A stretch of DNA of 64,000 nucleotides, taken from Gammaproteobacteria bacterium (GTDB lineage Bacteria; Pseudomonadota; Gammaproteobacteria; HK1). Made by a program: the position numbers and the translations under genes. How positions within the stretch are numbered: position 1 is the stretch's first letter; the number at the start of each line of letters is the position of its first letter. The stretch is from the NCBI GenBank assembly GCA_012103455.1, contig WLWT01000002.1:62001-126000 (forward strand). The letters are read 5' to 3'. The notes beneath the pieces were generated by a model. That model made no database searches and was not told where the DNA came from. It worked only from the letters and a program-made list of their open reading frames with translations. Below are positions 1 through 7,814 of this stretch, in pieces.

Positions 1-422
1 CCAATAAAGCTATCTACGACGGTTATTTTCACACCGGCGACTTAGCCGTGTGGGATGAGCACTACAACATTCACATCGTCGATCGTAAAAAAGACGTCAT
101 TATCTCCGGCGGTGAGAACATCAGCTCGCCGGAGATCGAGGACGCGCTGTATAAGCACCCGGCGGTATTGGAGTGCGCCGTTATCGGGGTGCCGCATGAG
201 CGGTGGGGCGAGACGCCTAGAGCGCTTGTCGTGTTGCGCGAAGACGGTGATGCGAGTGCCCAACAACTGATAGATTTTTGCCGTCAACACCTGGCTCATT
301 TCAAGTGTCCGACGGCGGTGGAATTCGTCGATGAACTGCCGCGCACCGCTACCGGGAAACTGCAAAAATTCCGTTTGCGCCAAATGTACTGGGGCGGTGA
401 TCAGCGCAAGGTAGCGGGCTGA
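1..422 (+). CDS. Acyl-CoA synthetase (AMP-forming), C-terminal part
   Basis: This is the C-terminal end of an ANL-superfamily acyl-CoA/fatty-acid-CoA ligase, which activates a carboxylic acid through an acyl-AMP and transfers it to CoA in the cytoplasm. The reading frame is open from base 3, so the gene starts upstream of the window. Visible motifs are the TGDLA core, the hinge region D-RKKD, the GGENISSPEIE segment, and near the end PRTATGKLQK, which carries the conserved catalytic lysine of the mobile C-terminal domain. The substrate cannot be told from this fragment. Several crotonase-family genes lie within 12 kb, which fits fatty-acid or aromatic-acid metabolism, but they are not in the same operon. 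Confidence 0.9.
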   Translation, partial: NKAIYDGYFHTGDLAVWDEHYNIHIVDRKKDVIISGGENISSPEIEDALYKHPAVLECAVIGVPHERWGETPRALVVLREDGDASAQQLIDFCRQHLAHFKCPTAVEFVDELPRTATGKLQKFRLRQMYWGGDQRKVAG

Positions 423-451
423 AGCCGGCGGTAGCCGGCGGCGGTAGGGGC

Positions 452-1621
452 GTGTGGACTTTTATTCAGGGGGTACTCGGCATTGTTGCCGCAGTTGCGA
501 GCGTTGCTGCGCTGGTGTGGTGGTGGCTCGGGCGCAGACTCGCAAAGCGCCGCCGCGACGCCCCCGGGGAATCAACCACCCCCGGGGAATCGACCGCCCC
601 CGGGGAATCGACCGCCCCCGGGGAATCGACCGCTAACCTGGGCGTTAACCTACCCCCCTTCAGGATCACGCTGACTCCTAGCGCCGCTTCGGCGTGGGAG
701 GATGATGCCGAATTCAAGCGCTTGGCTGGCGAATTGGCCCAGCTAGGGTACGAGAACTGTGGCGACTTTTCCATTGAACAGATAGCAGGTGTGGTGCTGC
801 GGGGATTTTGTCACCGCCGCGAGTCGTGCGCCGCCGCTTTGTATAAATACCCCTCCATAGATGATCTGATCTTGGATATTAACCGGGCCCATGTGGATCG
901 CCATATGTGTCTGGTGTCCAACGCACCGGAGGCGGGGATCGATGCTCCGCCGAACAAGATCACCGAGCGGTCGAACGGCCCGGCTAATGCCGCTGAGATG
1001 CACAACCGGCTGCTTGCCATTAGCGAAGGCCATGAGGCGATCGCCCTCACGCCGAAGTTATTTCCCATAATGTTCACCGCTGCTTACGCGGCGGAGATGG
1101 ACGCACTGCTAGCGCGCGGTGGCGTGAGTGCCGAGGAGATCAAGCGCTCCGCGGCCGCTGGCGGGCGCGCGGCGCCTAGCGATACCGAGATCGAGCTGGT
1201 GCGCGGGCAATGGCGGCGGGCTATCTCGGAGTTCCTCGACCAAGAAGTATTGGCGGCGTTTGTCCGCCAGGGCGGTTCGCTGCCGGTCAACGGGGAGCGC
1301 CGTACACTGGTCGTGCACGAGCGCACCGAGGCCAGTTTGTTCGCCGACAAATTGGCTGAAGTTGTTTTTGAGGAGCCGCACGAGGCTGCGTTTGAGGACG
1401 GCGGCGGCGCCTATGAGGTAGCCTGCGAGGAGTACTCCAAGCAAAGCGAACGGTTGCGCGAGCAGGTCGCAGCGGTGTTCTCGCAGGCGCACGACATGGT
1501 TAGCGGCGCCGAGCAAATGTTAGCTCAGATACCGGATATGGCTAAAAAGATCGAGGTATTGGGGACTGTGAAGAACCCCCGTAGGGCGCGCATTTTTTGG
1601 CTGCCCGCAAGCCATGAATGA
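452..1621 (+). CDS. Hypothetical membrane-anchored protein with PGEST repeats
   Basis: I do not recognise this 389-aa protein. It begins with GTG 29 bp after the acyl-CoA synthetase stop. An N-terminal hydrophobic segment (about residues 4-27) is followed by a basic stop-transfer stretch (RRLAKRRRD), which predicts a single-pass anchor. Next come four tandem PGEST(T/A) units encoded by perfect or near-perfect 18-bp repeats at 561-632. The remaining ~320 residues look soluble and acidic-helical, without a motif I can name. The end is rich in charged helix (about residues 310-375), possibly coiled coil. Co-transcription with the upstream gene is likely from spacing only. Confidence 0.6.
   Translation: MWTFIQGVLGIVAAVASVAALVWWWLGRRLAKRRRDAPGESTTPGESTAPGESTAPGESTANLGVNLPPFRITLTPSAASAWEDDAEFKRLAGELAQLGYENCGDFSIEQIAGVVLRGFCHRRESCAAALYKYPSIDDLILDINRAHVDRHMCLVSNAPEAGIDAPPNKITERSNGPANAAEMHNRLLAISEGHEAIALTPKLFPIMFTAAYAAEMDALLARGGVSAEEIKRSAAAGGRAAPSDTEIELVRGQWRRAISEFLDQEVLAAFVRQGGSLPVNGERRTLVVHERTEASLFADKLAEVVFEEPHEAAFEDGGGAYEVACEEYSKQSERLREQVAAVFSQAHDMVSGAEQMLAQIPDMAKKIEVLGTVKNPRRARIFWLPASHE
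561..632 (+). repeat. Four 18-bp in-frame tandem repeats
   Basis: Four consecutive 18-bp units of the form cccccggggaatcgaccg (the first differs at two positions) encode the PGEST linker of the surrounding gene. Because the unit is a multiple of three, copy-number change would lengthen or shorten the linker without a frameshift. Confidence 0.9.
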
Positions 1622-1792
1622 GCGCTGTTTGATGAATGTTCGGCGGTAAGTGGCAGTTGGGAAGGCCTATGCCGCACTCCTAGTCGCGGGATACGGCGTA
1701 CATGAGTAATCCGGGCCTCTGATCGCTGCTCTGTGCCCGCGGTGGCGCCCTCCGCCGCAGTGTCATCACCCTCATCCTAAATTTTGCCTCGT

Positions 1793-2716
1793 ATGCTGAG
1801 TGTCGTTCTTTTCATCTCACCGGTATTCGCTTTGATCGCCCTAGGCTGGTGGATGAAGCGGGCGAGCTTTGTGGCCGATGCGTTTTGGCCACCGGCGGAG
1901 AAGATCGGCTATTGGTTCTTACTGCCGTCCCTCATCATCGACAGTCTGGCCACCAATCCCCTGACCGGCAGCGCGGCGGGTCCTTTCGCGCTCGCCATTG
2001 CCGTGACCATTATCGTGCCCAGCGCATTACTGTTCGCCAGCCGCCGTCTAGCCGGCATCGCGGGGAGCTCCTTTGCCTGCGTGCACCAAGGCGCGGTTCG
2101 TTTGAACGGCTTACTGGCCATCGCCATTTGCATCGCCTTGCTAGGTCCCGAGACCTTGCCGCTGCTGGCCATTATGGTGGCCGCCTGGGTGCCTCTCTCC
2201 AACAGCCTCAGTGTCTATGGTTTTGTGCTCTACGGCTCCGGCCAGCCGCCGGGCGCGGGACGCATCGCCCTGGAGGTCATTCGCAGCCCTATCATCTTCA
2301 GCGTGTTTATCGGCCTCGCCTTGAACTGGCTCGGGGCGGGACCGTTCATCGATAGGTTTATCTTCTTTGAATTACTGGGGCGCGCCGCCCTGCCGGTGGG
2401 TTTGCTGGCGGTGGGCGCCGCTTTGAATGTGGAGAGTTTGCGCGCACTCAGGTGGCCCGTCATCTGGACTACGTTACTCAAGCTTATCGCCATGCCGCTG
2501 CTCATGACTGCCGTATGCCGCGCACTCGAGCTGCCGCCCCTGGCGGCGGCGGTGGCTATCATTTGCGCCAGCATGCCGAGTTCGCCTAGCGGTTATCTAG
2601 TGGCCCGCAATTTAAAAGGCGATCATGTATTGATGGCCGGGATCATTACCCTGCAAACCGCCCTGTCCGTCATTACCGTCACCATTTTTGCCACTTACGC
2701 GCTATCGTTACTCTGA
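1793..2716 (+). CDS. AEC-family (auxin efflux carrier-like) transporter
   Basis: This 307-aa inner-membrane protein resembles the AEC family of secondary transporters (MdcF/YfdV-like), which move organic anions such as malonate in bacteria. It has about ten hydrophobic helices in two halves, with the family-like N-terminus LSVVLFISPVFALIALGWW and a glycine/proline-containing break around the middle. The ATG at 1793 is preferred over the TTG three codons upstream because the alignment to the family starts there. It stands alone, with about 170 bp upstream and 345 bp downstream. The substrate is not deducible. Confidence 0.85.
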   Translation: MLSVVLFISPVFALIALGWWMKRASFVADAFWPPAEKIGYWFLLPSLIIDSLATNPLTGSAAGPFALAIAVTIIVPSALLFASRRLAGIAGSSFACVHQGAVRLNGLLAIAICIALLGPETLPLLAIMVAAWVPLSNSLSVYGFVLYGSGQPPGAGRIALEVIRSPIIFSVFIGLALNWLGAGPFIDRFIFFELLGRAALPVGLLAVGAALNVESLRALRWPVIWTTLLKLIAMPLLMTAVCRALELPPLAAAVAIICASMPSSPSGYLVARNLKGDHVLMAGIITLQTALSVITVTIFATYALSLL

Positions 2717-3061
2717 CTTGACCGGCCGCTCCGGCGCGCTCGATAGTCCGTTGGTTGTGTACAACACGCAAGATCAAAGAGTGACCGAATGAGTCAGCAG
2801 ACGTGCCATCAATCGCAGGAGCAGCGCTATGTCGAGTTGCCCTCTTGTGTGACCGCTCGAGCGTTGTCGGCGTTATACCGCTATTCGCGCCGGGTGACGC
2901 ACTGCTAATGTACCCCCCTGGTACTGCACGCGCCGGGGCGTGCCGCGCAAGAACAGCGCCGGCGCATACTCTACATCGAGTATCAATAAACCGAGCTCGA
3001 CGGTGGGCTTGAATGGGCGGCGAGTTAACTGACTAAGACACCCACTACCGCGGCGGGCGCT
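2717..3061. other. Intergenic region between AEC and MFS genes
   Basis: These 345 bases hold no convincing gene. A 39-codon ORF (ATG at 2789, TAA at 2906-2908) rich in Arg, Ser and Cys is present but has no clear ribosome binding site and no recognisable motif, so it is not called. The MFS reading frame is open back to 3029, without an ATG in that stretch. Confidence 0.5.
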
Positions 3062-4264
3062 TTGTTATTGGCGCTACGCAACCGTGACTTCTTGCGTATC
3101 TGGTTGATCGGACTGTGCGGCGGCACCATGCGCTGGCTGGAGGTGCTGGCGGTCAGTATCTACACCCTGCAAGAGACCGGCTCGGCCCTGGCGGTGGCGC
3201 TCATGTATTTTGCCCGTACTGCTCCGACGCTGGTGTGCGCGCCCTGGGCCGGTGCGCTGGCGGAACGTTGGCCCCGGCGCGTCTTGCTGAGCAGCGGTGC
3301 GGGCTTGATGTGTGTTACCTCTGCGGCGCTTGCGCTAGCGGCTTACAGCGGCTGGCTGACCTTGTGGCAAGTGGCCACTGGCGCCGTGATCTCGGGGATC
3401 GTCTGGTCACTGGAACACACCGTACGCCGCACCATCGCCCGCGATGTGGTGGATGTGCGAAGCGTTGGTAACGCCATCAGCCTGGATTCCAGTACCCAGA
3501 ACGCCACTCGCATGTTGGGTCCGCTGGCTGGCGGTGTGCTGTTCGCCGCGGTTGGCATGCCCGGCGCCTATGCCATCGGCGCCATCGTTTATGGCCTCGC
3601 GCTGGCCGTCTCGTTCACGTTGAGGGCGCCATTGCCGGCCACCGCCAGTGGCGCCGAGCCGATACTCGGAAGTTTGGCCAGTGTCGCCAGATATGTGGCC
3701 AATAACCGGATCGTGGCCAGCGTTCTTGCCATAACGGTGTGCTTGAATTTTTTCGGCTCCCCGTATGTGTCCATGGTGCCGGTGATCGGCCGGGACGTGC
3801 TCGGTTTGGATGCGCAGGGGATCGGGGCGTTGATGGCGGCGGAAGGTGGCGGTGCCATGGCCGGTGCCATCATCCTGGCATTCAGCGTGAAACAGCGGTA
3901 CTACGCGCGCATCTTCACCCTAGGCGCGTTCAGCTTTGTAGGCGGGATCTGTTGGTTTTCGGCGGCTGGGTCATTCACCACCGCGGCGGCGGCGCTGCTC
4001 GCCACTGGCTTGGGGCTCGGCGGCTTTGGCGCCATGCAATCGGCCATCTTGCTGACTTACAGCGAGCCGCATATGCGCGCAAGAGTGATGGGGGTACTCG
4101 CCGTGACCATCGGCGCGGGGCCTATAGGCACCCTGGTGCTCGGGGCCGCGACGGAGTATCTGGGACCGTCCCTGGCGGTGACGGTATCGTCCGCTTTGGG
4201 TCTGGTTGTGTTCGTCGTGGTGGTCTACCGGTGGCCGGAGTTGCTGCGGCCAATTAGGCGATGA
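3062..4264 (+). CDS. MFS transporter (EntS/MFS_3-like)
   Basis: A 400-aa major facilitator superfamily protein of the 12-helix exporter type related to the enterobactin-exporter group. It opens with the typical ALRNRDFLRIWLIG, and the loop between helices 2 and 3 carries the family signature region (PWAGALAERWPRRVLL). The start is uncertain: TTG at 3062 is the first usable codon and the frame is open back to 3029. Such proteins export siderophores or drugs by proton antiport. Nothing in the neighbourhood identifies the substrate. It ends directly before a 15-bp tandem duplication (4265-4294) and a MITE-like repeat. Confidence 0.85.
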   Translation: MLLALRNRDFLRIWLIGLCGGTMRWLEVLAVSIYTLQETGSALAVALMYFARTAPTLVCAPWAGALAERWPRRVLLSSGAGLMCVTSAALALAAYSGWLTLWQVATGAVISGIVWSLEHTVRRTIARDVVDVRSVGNAISLDSSTQNATRMLGPLAGGVLFAAVGMPGAYAIGAIVYGLALAVSFTLRAPLPATASGAEPILGSLASVARYVANNRIVASVLAITVCLNFFGSPYVSMVPVIGRDVLGLDAQGIGALMAAEGGGAMAGAIILAFSVKQRYYARIFTLGAFSFVGGICWFSAAGSFTTAAAALLATGLGLGGFGAMQSAILLTYSEPHMRARVMGVLAVTIGAGPIGTLVLGAATEYLGPSLAVTVSSALGLVVFVVVVYRWPELLRPIRR

Positions 4265-4294
4265 GCACCCCGATTGTCTGCACCCCGATTATCT
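4265..4294 (+). repeat. 15-bp tandem duplication
   Basis: Two copies of a 15-bp unit (gcaccccgatt-gtct, with one substitution in the second) lie immediately after the MFS stop and before the MITE-like repeat. It is one of many short tandem duplications in the window. Confidence 0.85.
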
Positions 4295-4296
4295 AG

Positions 4297-4436
4297 GGGC
4301 GCCGCTAAAAATAGTCATTGTTTCGTGAGTGCAAGGAAGCACCGCGCGCGCAACCGCAGTGTATAGGTGATACCTGAGGATTGGAGCACGGCGCTGACGC
4401 CGCAATCGCGGAAAAGTGCATCTTCAGCAGGTGCCC
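4297..4436 (+). repeat. MITE-like dispersed repeat, copy 1
   Basis: This is the first of three copies (others at 5724-5865 inverted and 37144-37285 direct) of a non-coding element of about 140 bp. Its ends form imperfect terminal inverted repeats of about 35 bp (gggcgccgctaaaaatagtc at the left; the right end read in reverse begins gggcacctgctgaagatgc). The interior contains the conserved block agcaccgcgcgcgcaaccg. Its last base at 4436 completes the TAG stop codon of pdxH on the opposite strand. Size, inverted ends and absence of an ORF suggest a non-autonomous transposon; the parent transposase is not identified. Confidence 0.85.
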
Positions 4437-5017
4437 TAAGGTTGAAGTAGCTGCTTGCTCCAACCGCCGCCGCCCGCGGTATAAGCCACCCGCTCATGCA
4501 TGCGGTCGCGGCGGCCGCGCCACAGCTCGATATAGCGGGGCCGCAGTTTATAACCAGCCCAATACGGCGGTACCGGCGCTGGCGCCGGTTGTTTGGCCTC
4601 CTGCGCCGCCACCGCTTCGCGCAAGGCAGCGACCGATGCCAGCGGCTGCGACTGGGCCGAGCCCCAGATCATGATCTGCCCAGCCCGCGGCCGGGCCAGA
4701 AAGTCCGCCGCGGCGTGCGCCGCGTCCAGGCGCTCAACGGTACCGTCGATGCGGGCTTGCTCTTCGATCGGCTCCCAGTAAAAACACACGGAGGCGAGCG
4801 CACATTCGGACAGATCCCGCGCCTTGCGGCTGCGCTCATCGGTGAAGAACACCAGTCCGCTATCGTCTATACGCTTCAAGAGCACCATGCGGGCGGACGG
4901 TTGCCCTGTTTTGTTGACGGTGGCGAGGCTCATGGCATTCATGTTGCGCTTACCCGTGGCCAGGGCGCGTTCGTAGGCGGCGCCGAATGCGGCCATCCCT
5001 TCTTCGTAGACCGGCAT
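4436..5017 (-). CDS. pdxH: Pyridoxamine 5'-phosphate oxidase
   Basis: PdxH is the FMN-dependent cytoplasmic oxidase that converts pyridoxamine or pyridoxine 5'-phosphate to pyridoxal 5'-phosphate, the last step of vitamin B6 synthesis and salvage. The 193-aa protein matches the family over its whole length. N-terminal ATVNKTGQPSARMVLLK forms the FMN-binding strand, and the C-terminal block contains RPRYIELWRGRRDRMHER, corresponding to the substrate-binding RxxxFxxG/RLHxR region. It lies 18 bp downstream of a crotonase gene on the same strand, so the two probably form an operon. The stop codon is formed at the junction with a MITE-like repeat. Confidence 0.95.
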   Translation of the reverse strand: MPVYEEGMAAFGAAYERALATGKRNMNAMSLATVNKTGQPSARMVLLKRIDDSGLVFFTDERSRKARDLSECALASVCFYWEPIEEQARIDGTVERLDAAHAAADFLARPRAGQIMIWGSAQSQPLASVAALREAVAAQEAKQPAPAPVPPYWAGYKLRPRYIELWRGRRDRMHERVAYTAGGGGWSKQLLQP

Positions 5018-5035
5018 GAGTGCGCTCCTTAAGTG

Positions 5036-5713
5036 TTAGGCGCTATCGATTGCCGCGGCCATAGCCTGCGCTGCCGCATCGCGCATACGCTGCTTGACGG
5101 TGGCATACGCCTCAGCGGGCATGGCCGCCAGTTGCGCCGCCCGCTCCAAAGCCGTATCCATCAGCGCCTCCGGTGCCACCACCTCGTCCAGATAACCCGC
5201 TTCGATGGCTGATTCAGGCGTATGGATGTGGGCTTGGATCACACTCTTGGTGTGGTGGTATGGCGGCATGCGGGCCTTGGCCAATTCGAGCCCATAAGCG
5301 GGTAGGGCAAGGCCGATGGCGGTTTCGTTGAGACCGATCTTGAAATCACCGCTGATGCCGATGCGGGTGTCCCCCGCGAGCAAGATGAGCGCGCCGGCGG
5401 CCAGCGCGTGCCCGCTACAGGCCATGACCACCGGTTGCGGGTGGGTAAACAAGCGGTGCATGGTGCGCGCGCCCGCTTGGCGCATAGCTGTCGCCTGTGC
5501 CGGCGTCCCCGCGCGGATCACACCGAGATCGAAGCCCGCCGAAAAGCACCCTGGCCGCCCGGCCAATACCACCGCCGCAGCGCTCTCGAGCGCCGCATCC
5601 AAACCCTCGTTCACCGCTTTTGAAAAGGCTTCGCTAACGACGTTGGCCTTGCCGTCGTCAATCTTCAGAAGTGCTACTTTGCCGTGGGTTTCAATGGTGA
5701 GCATATCTTCCAT
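5036..5713 (-). CDS. Enoyl-CoA hydratase/isomerase family protein
   Basis: A short (225-aa) crotonase-family protein. The first oxyanion-hole segment is seen at about residues 50-60 (GRPGCFSAGFDLGV). The second block (SGHALAAGALILLAGD) and the LNETAIGL segment with a potential catalytic Glu follow. The family catalyses hydration, isomerisation or hydrolysis of acyl-CoA thioesters in the cytoplasm; the precise substrate cannot be inferred. At 225 aa it is shorter than typical 260-aa hydratases, mainly in the C-terminal helices. It is transcribed first in a two-gene unit with pdxH. A MITE-like repeat begins 11 bp upstream of the start and may have displaced or supplied the promoter. Confidence 0.88.
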   Translation of the reverse strand: MEDMLTIETHGKVALLKIDDGKANVVSEAFSKAVNEGLDAALESAAAVVLAGRPGCFSAGFDLGVIRAGTPAQATAMRQAGARTMHRLFTHPQPVVMACSGHALAAGALILLAGDTRIGISGDFKIGLNETAIGLALPAYGLELAKARMPPYHHTKSVIQAHIHTPESAIEAGYLDEVVAPEALMDTALERAAQLAAMPAEAYATVKQRMRDAAAQAMAAAIDSA

Positions 5714-5723
5714 CTAGAAACTA

Positions 5724-5865
5724 GGGCACCTGCTAAAAATGCACTTGTTCCGCGATTGCGGCGTCAGCGCCGTGCTCGAATCCTCAGGTATCACCTATAC
5801 ACTGCGGTTGCGCGCGCGGTGCTTCCTTGCACTCACGAGAACATGACTATTTTTAACAGGCGCCC
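5724..5865 (-). repeat. MITE-like dispersed repeat, copy 2 (inverted)
   Basis: This copy is in the opposite orientation to copies 1 and 3. With copy 1 it brackets the crotonase-pdxH operon as an inverted pair. Flanks are ACTA on the left and ACTG on the right, possibly a decayed 4-bp target duplication; ACTA is the reverse complement of the TAGT flanking copy 3. The element sits 11 bp before the crotonase start codon. Confidence 0.85.
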
Positions 5866-6016
5866 ACTGATGTTCGGGCACATGTTACACAGCAATCCGT
5901 GGTGTGTTCGGTTCTTGGCCTGTACGGGCCGGCGCGGCTTAGGTTTTAACGGTTACGCCGCAGAGCTATGTAACGCTCCGATATGATCAGCCAGTGGGTC
6001 GTTTAGAGGTGATGCT

Positions 6017-6250
6017 ATGCCCAATATACATTTGACATCAGCCATGGAGGAGCACGCGCAAGGACAGATTCGTTCTGGCGCATACGCGGATCTGAGCGAA
6101 GTGGTGCGTGCAGGGATGAGACTTCTCATGGAGAAAGACGGTGCCCGCCAGTTCTATCGACTCAAAGCTGAATTGGAAGAAGCTATGCGTCGCGTCGAGG
6201 ATGGGGAGTTTGAAGAGTTTGACGCCGAGGCCTATGAGCCGGATGCCTGA
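6017..6250 (+). CDS. ParD-like ribbon-helix-helix antitoxin
   Basis: This 77-aa protein has the organisation of ParD-type antitoxins: an N-terminal ribbon-helix-helix DNA-binding region (PNIHLTSAMEEHAQGQIRSG, then AYADLSEVVRAGMRLLME) and an acidic C-terminal tail that would wrap the toxin. A good ribosome binding site (agaggtgatgct) precedes the ATG. Such antitoxins bind their own promoter and neutralise a ParE/RelE toxin encoded immediately downstream. Here that toxin gene starts 2 bp later but is frame-disrupted, so the antitoxin may be an orphan or act against a toxin elsewhere. Confidence 0.85.
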   Translation: MPNIHLTSAMEEHAQGQIRSGAYADLSEVVRAGMRLLMEKDGARQFYRLKAELEEAMRRVEDGEFEEFDAEAYEPDA

Positions 6251-6252
6251 AT

Positions 6253-6599
6253 GTGTCTATTCTGCTTTCTCGGCTTGCCTGCTCCGATTTAGACGGCATT
6301 CGTGAGTATACGCAGGCGACTTGGGGCCGGAGCCAGTGGCTCAAGTACTGTGGCTCAAGTACTGTGGCTCAAGTACTATCGTGGTCTAGTTCGCATCTTT
6401 CAAAGCCATTGAAGCTCATCCGGAGCAGGGGCGTGACCGAAGTCTGTTTGTCAATGGAATGCGGTCTGTAAACTACAAACAACACATTATTTTCTATAAC
6501 GTCGATCAGGTATCGAGTACCTTTCCTATCATAGTGCGCATAGTTCACAAGCGCCGGAATTTAGCTGCGCTCACTTACTATGAGGCACTGCGTCAGTAA
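6253..6599 (+). pseudogene. ParE-like toxin, frame-disrupted
   Basis: The DNA encodes pieces of a RelE/ParE-type toxin in different frames. The N-terminus (GTG at 6253: LLSRLACSDLDGIREYTQ, TWGRSQWLKY) is in one frame. The C-terminus (VNYKQHIIFYNVDQ, RIVHKRRNLAALTYYEAL, stop at 6597) is in another. Two changes account for the break: a 14-bp unit present three times at 6336-6377 (two extra copies, +28 bp) and a further one-base slip around 6402 (atctttcaaag). ParE toxins inhibit DNA gyrase or cleave mRNA depending on subgroup; this copy should be inactive unless the reading is a sequencing or strain variant. Confidence 0.8.
6336..6377 (+). repeat. 14-bp unit in three tandem copies
   Basis: Three perfect copies of gtggctcaagtact occur inside the parE-like gene. 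One copy fits the expected toxin reading frame (QWLKY); the two extra copies add 28 bp and shift the frame. This looks like a recent slippage or duplication event that inactivated the toxin. Confidence 0.95.
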
Positions 6600-6663
6600 A
6601 CTTACTCTACACTGCAGGGTCGATCACATCTGTCGAAGATGACGCAAGCGATGATCACCGTGC

Positions 6664-7443
6664 TCAGCCCCCGTACGTTTCAGTAACCCAGCGCGGCGGC
6701 CGCTTCTCGCGAAACGCGCTCATGCCTTCCGTTGCTTCATCGCTAGCGAACATGCGCCGGCTCCATTCGTGGGTGAGTTCAAAGCCTTCGGCAAGGCTGA
6801 GACCTTCCAACGCGCGCACCATCTTCTTGCATTCGGCGATGGCGGTGGGGCCGCCTAGATTGATGGCGGCGATTTCCTCGGCTACGGCGGCCTCCAGTTG
6901 TTCCTTGGGCACCGCCCGGTGGGCAAGACCGTAGGTAACGGCCTGGGCGCCGACGAAGCGCTGCCCGCTCAGGAACAAACGCATGCCGTGATGGGCGCCT
7001 AGCTTGCGCAAGCACACCACCGCGACGATAGCCGGGATCACGCCGATACGCACTTCGCTAAAACTGAACTGCGCATCCTCTGCGCACACTACGATATCCG
7101 CCGCCCCCACCAGCCCTAAGCCGCCGGCGAAGGCGGCGCCGTTGACCGCCGCGATCACCGGTTTGGGACTCTCCCAAATCTGCGTGAGCACATCCGGCAC
7201 CGAATGCCCGCCGCCACCCGCTTGGCTAGGCGGGTTGTTGAGATCGGCGCCCGCGCAAAAGCCCTTACCGGCGCCAGTGATGACGATGCTGCGCACGGCG
7301 TCATCGCTGTTGGCATCGACTAGGTGTTCATACAGCCCGTTGATCAGTTCCGCCGACAGCGCGTTGCGCACTTGCGGTCTATTCAGCGTGATCCATGCAG
7401 CGCCGCCGCGCACTTCGTAGAGGGTGGTAGAGGTGTCAGACAT
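6664..7443 (-). CDS. Enoyl-CoA hydratase/isomerase family protein
   Basis: A 259-aa crotonase-family protein with TLNRPQVRNALS at the N-terminus, the oxyanion-hole block GAGKGFCAGADL at about residues 64-75, a second block VNGAAFAGGLGLVGAADI, and FSEVRIGVIPA, which carries one likely catalytic Glu. The other glutamate of classical hydratases (GG-CE-) is replaced by Leu-Gly, so hydratase chemistry is not assured. The ATG at 7443 is chosen over a TTG nine codons upstream because a plausible ribosome binding site (aagaga) precedes it and the family alignment starts there. It is divergently oriented from the TIR operon. Confidence 0.88.
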   Translation of the reverse strand: MSDTSTTLYEVRGGAAWITLNRPQVRNALSAELINGLYEHLVDANSDDAVRSIVITGAGKGFCAGADLNNPPSQAGGGGHSVPDVLTQIWESPKPVIAAVNGAAFAGGLGLVGAADIVVCAEDAQFSFSEVRIGVIPAIVAVVCLRKLGAHHGMRLFLSGQRFVGAQAVTYGLAHRAVPKEQLEAAVAEEIAAINLGGPTAIAECKKMVRALEGLSLAEGFELTHEWSRRMFASDEATEGMSAFREKRPPRWVTETYGG

Positions 7444-7814
7444 GGTGGGTCTCTTAGGTTTTTCAGCCAAGAGCGATGTTTAGAGACCGCGCAAGATTAG
7501 CACGCTGGCGCAAAACCAATTTTGTTGACGCCAATCAGCACTTGGCACTGCCTCAACCACCACCACCACCCGCCGTTTCTATGATCGGCCGCTCATCTTT
7601 AGCCAAAGTGTCGATGGGCGTTAATGTGCCGCCCGCGCCGATGCCTGAAATAGTTTCACTAGTCATGCCCGTAGTCCGTCTGGCCGTAGTCCGTCTGGCC
7701 GTTTGCACGATGGCAACGGGAGCGATGATAGCGGGAGCCGGCCTTGGCGCTATACTCGCTTCTCTCAACAGGCAAGATGGCCGCGGACGTCGAGAGAAGC
7801 CCACGGAGGAGCCC
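7444..7814. other. Divergent intergenic region upstream of the TIR operon
   Basis: This stretch separates a crotonase gene (minus) from the TIR-SLOG-cinA operon (plus). The TIR frame is open back to 7476, but the translation there is low-complexity and the strong ribosome binding site lies at 7804-7810, so it is treated as non-coding. It contains a 15-bp direct duplication (unit cgtagtccgtctggc, about 7665-7695). A TATACT hexamer at 7749-7754 could be a -10 box, but no convincing -35 element is seen. Confidence 0.5.

Noticed and set aside
2789..2908. 39-codon small protein
   Set aside because: No ribosome binding site, no coupling to neighbours and no recognisable motif.
7476..7814. N-terminal extension of the TIR protein
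   Set aside because: The frame is open but the translation is low-complexity and a strong ribosome binding site precedes the ATG at 7815.
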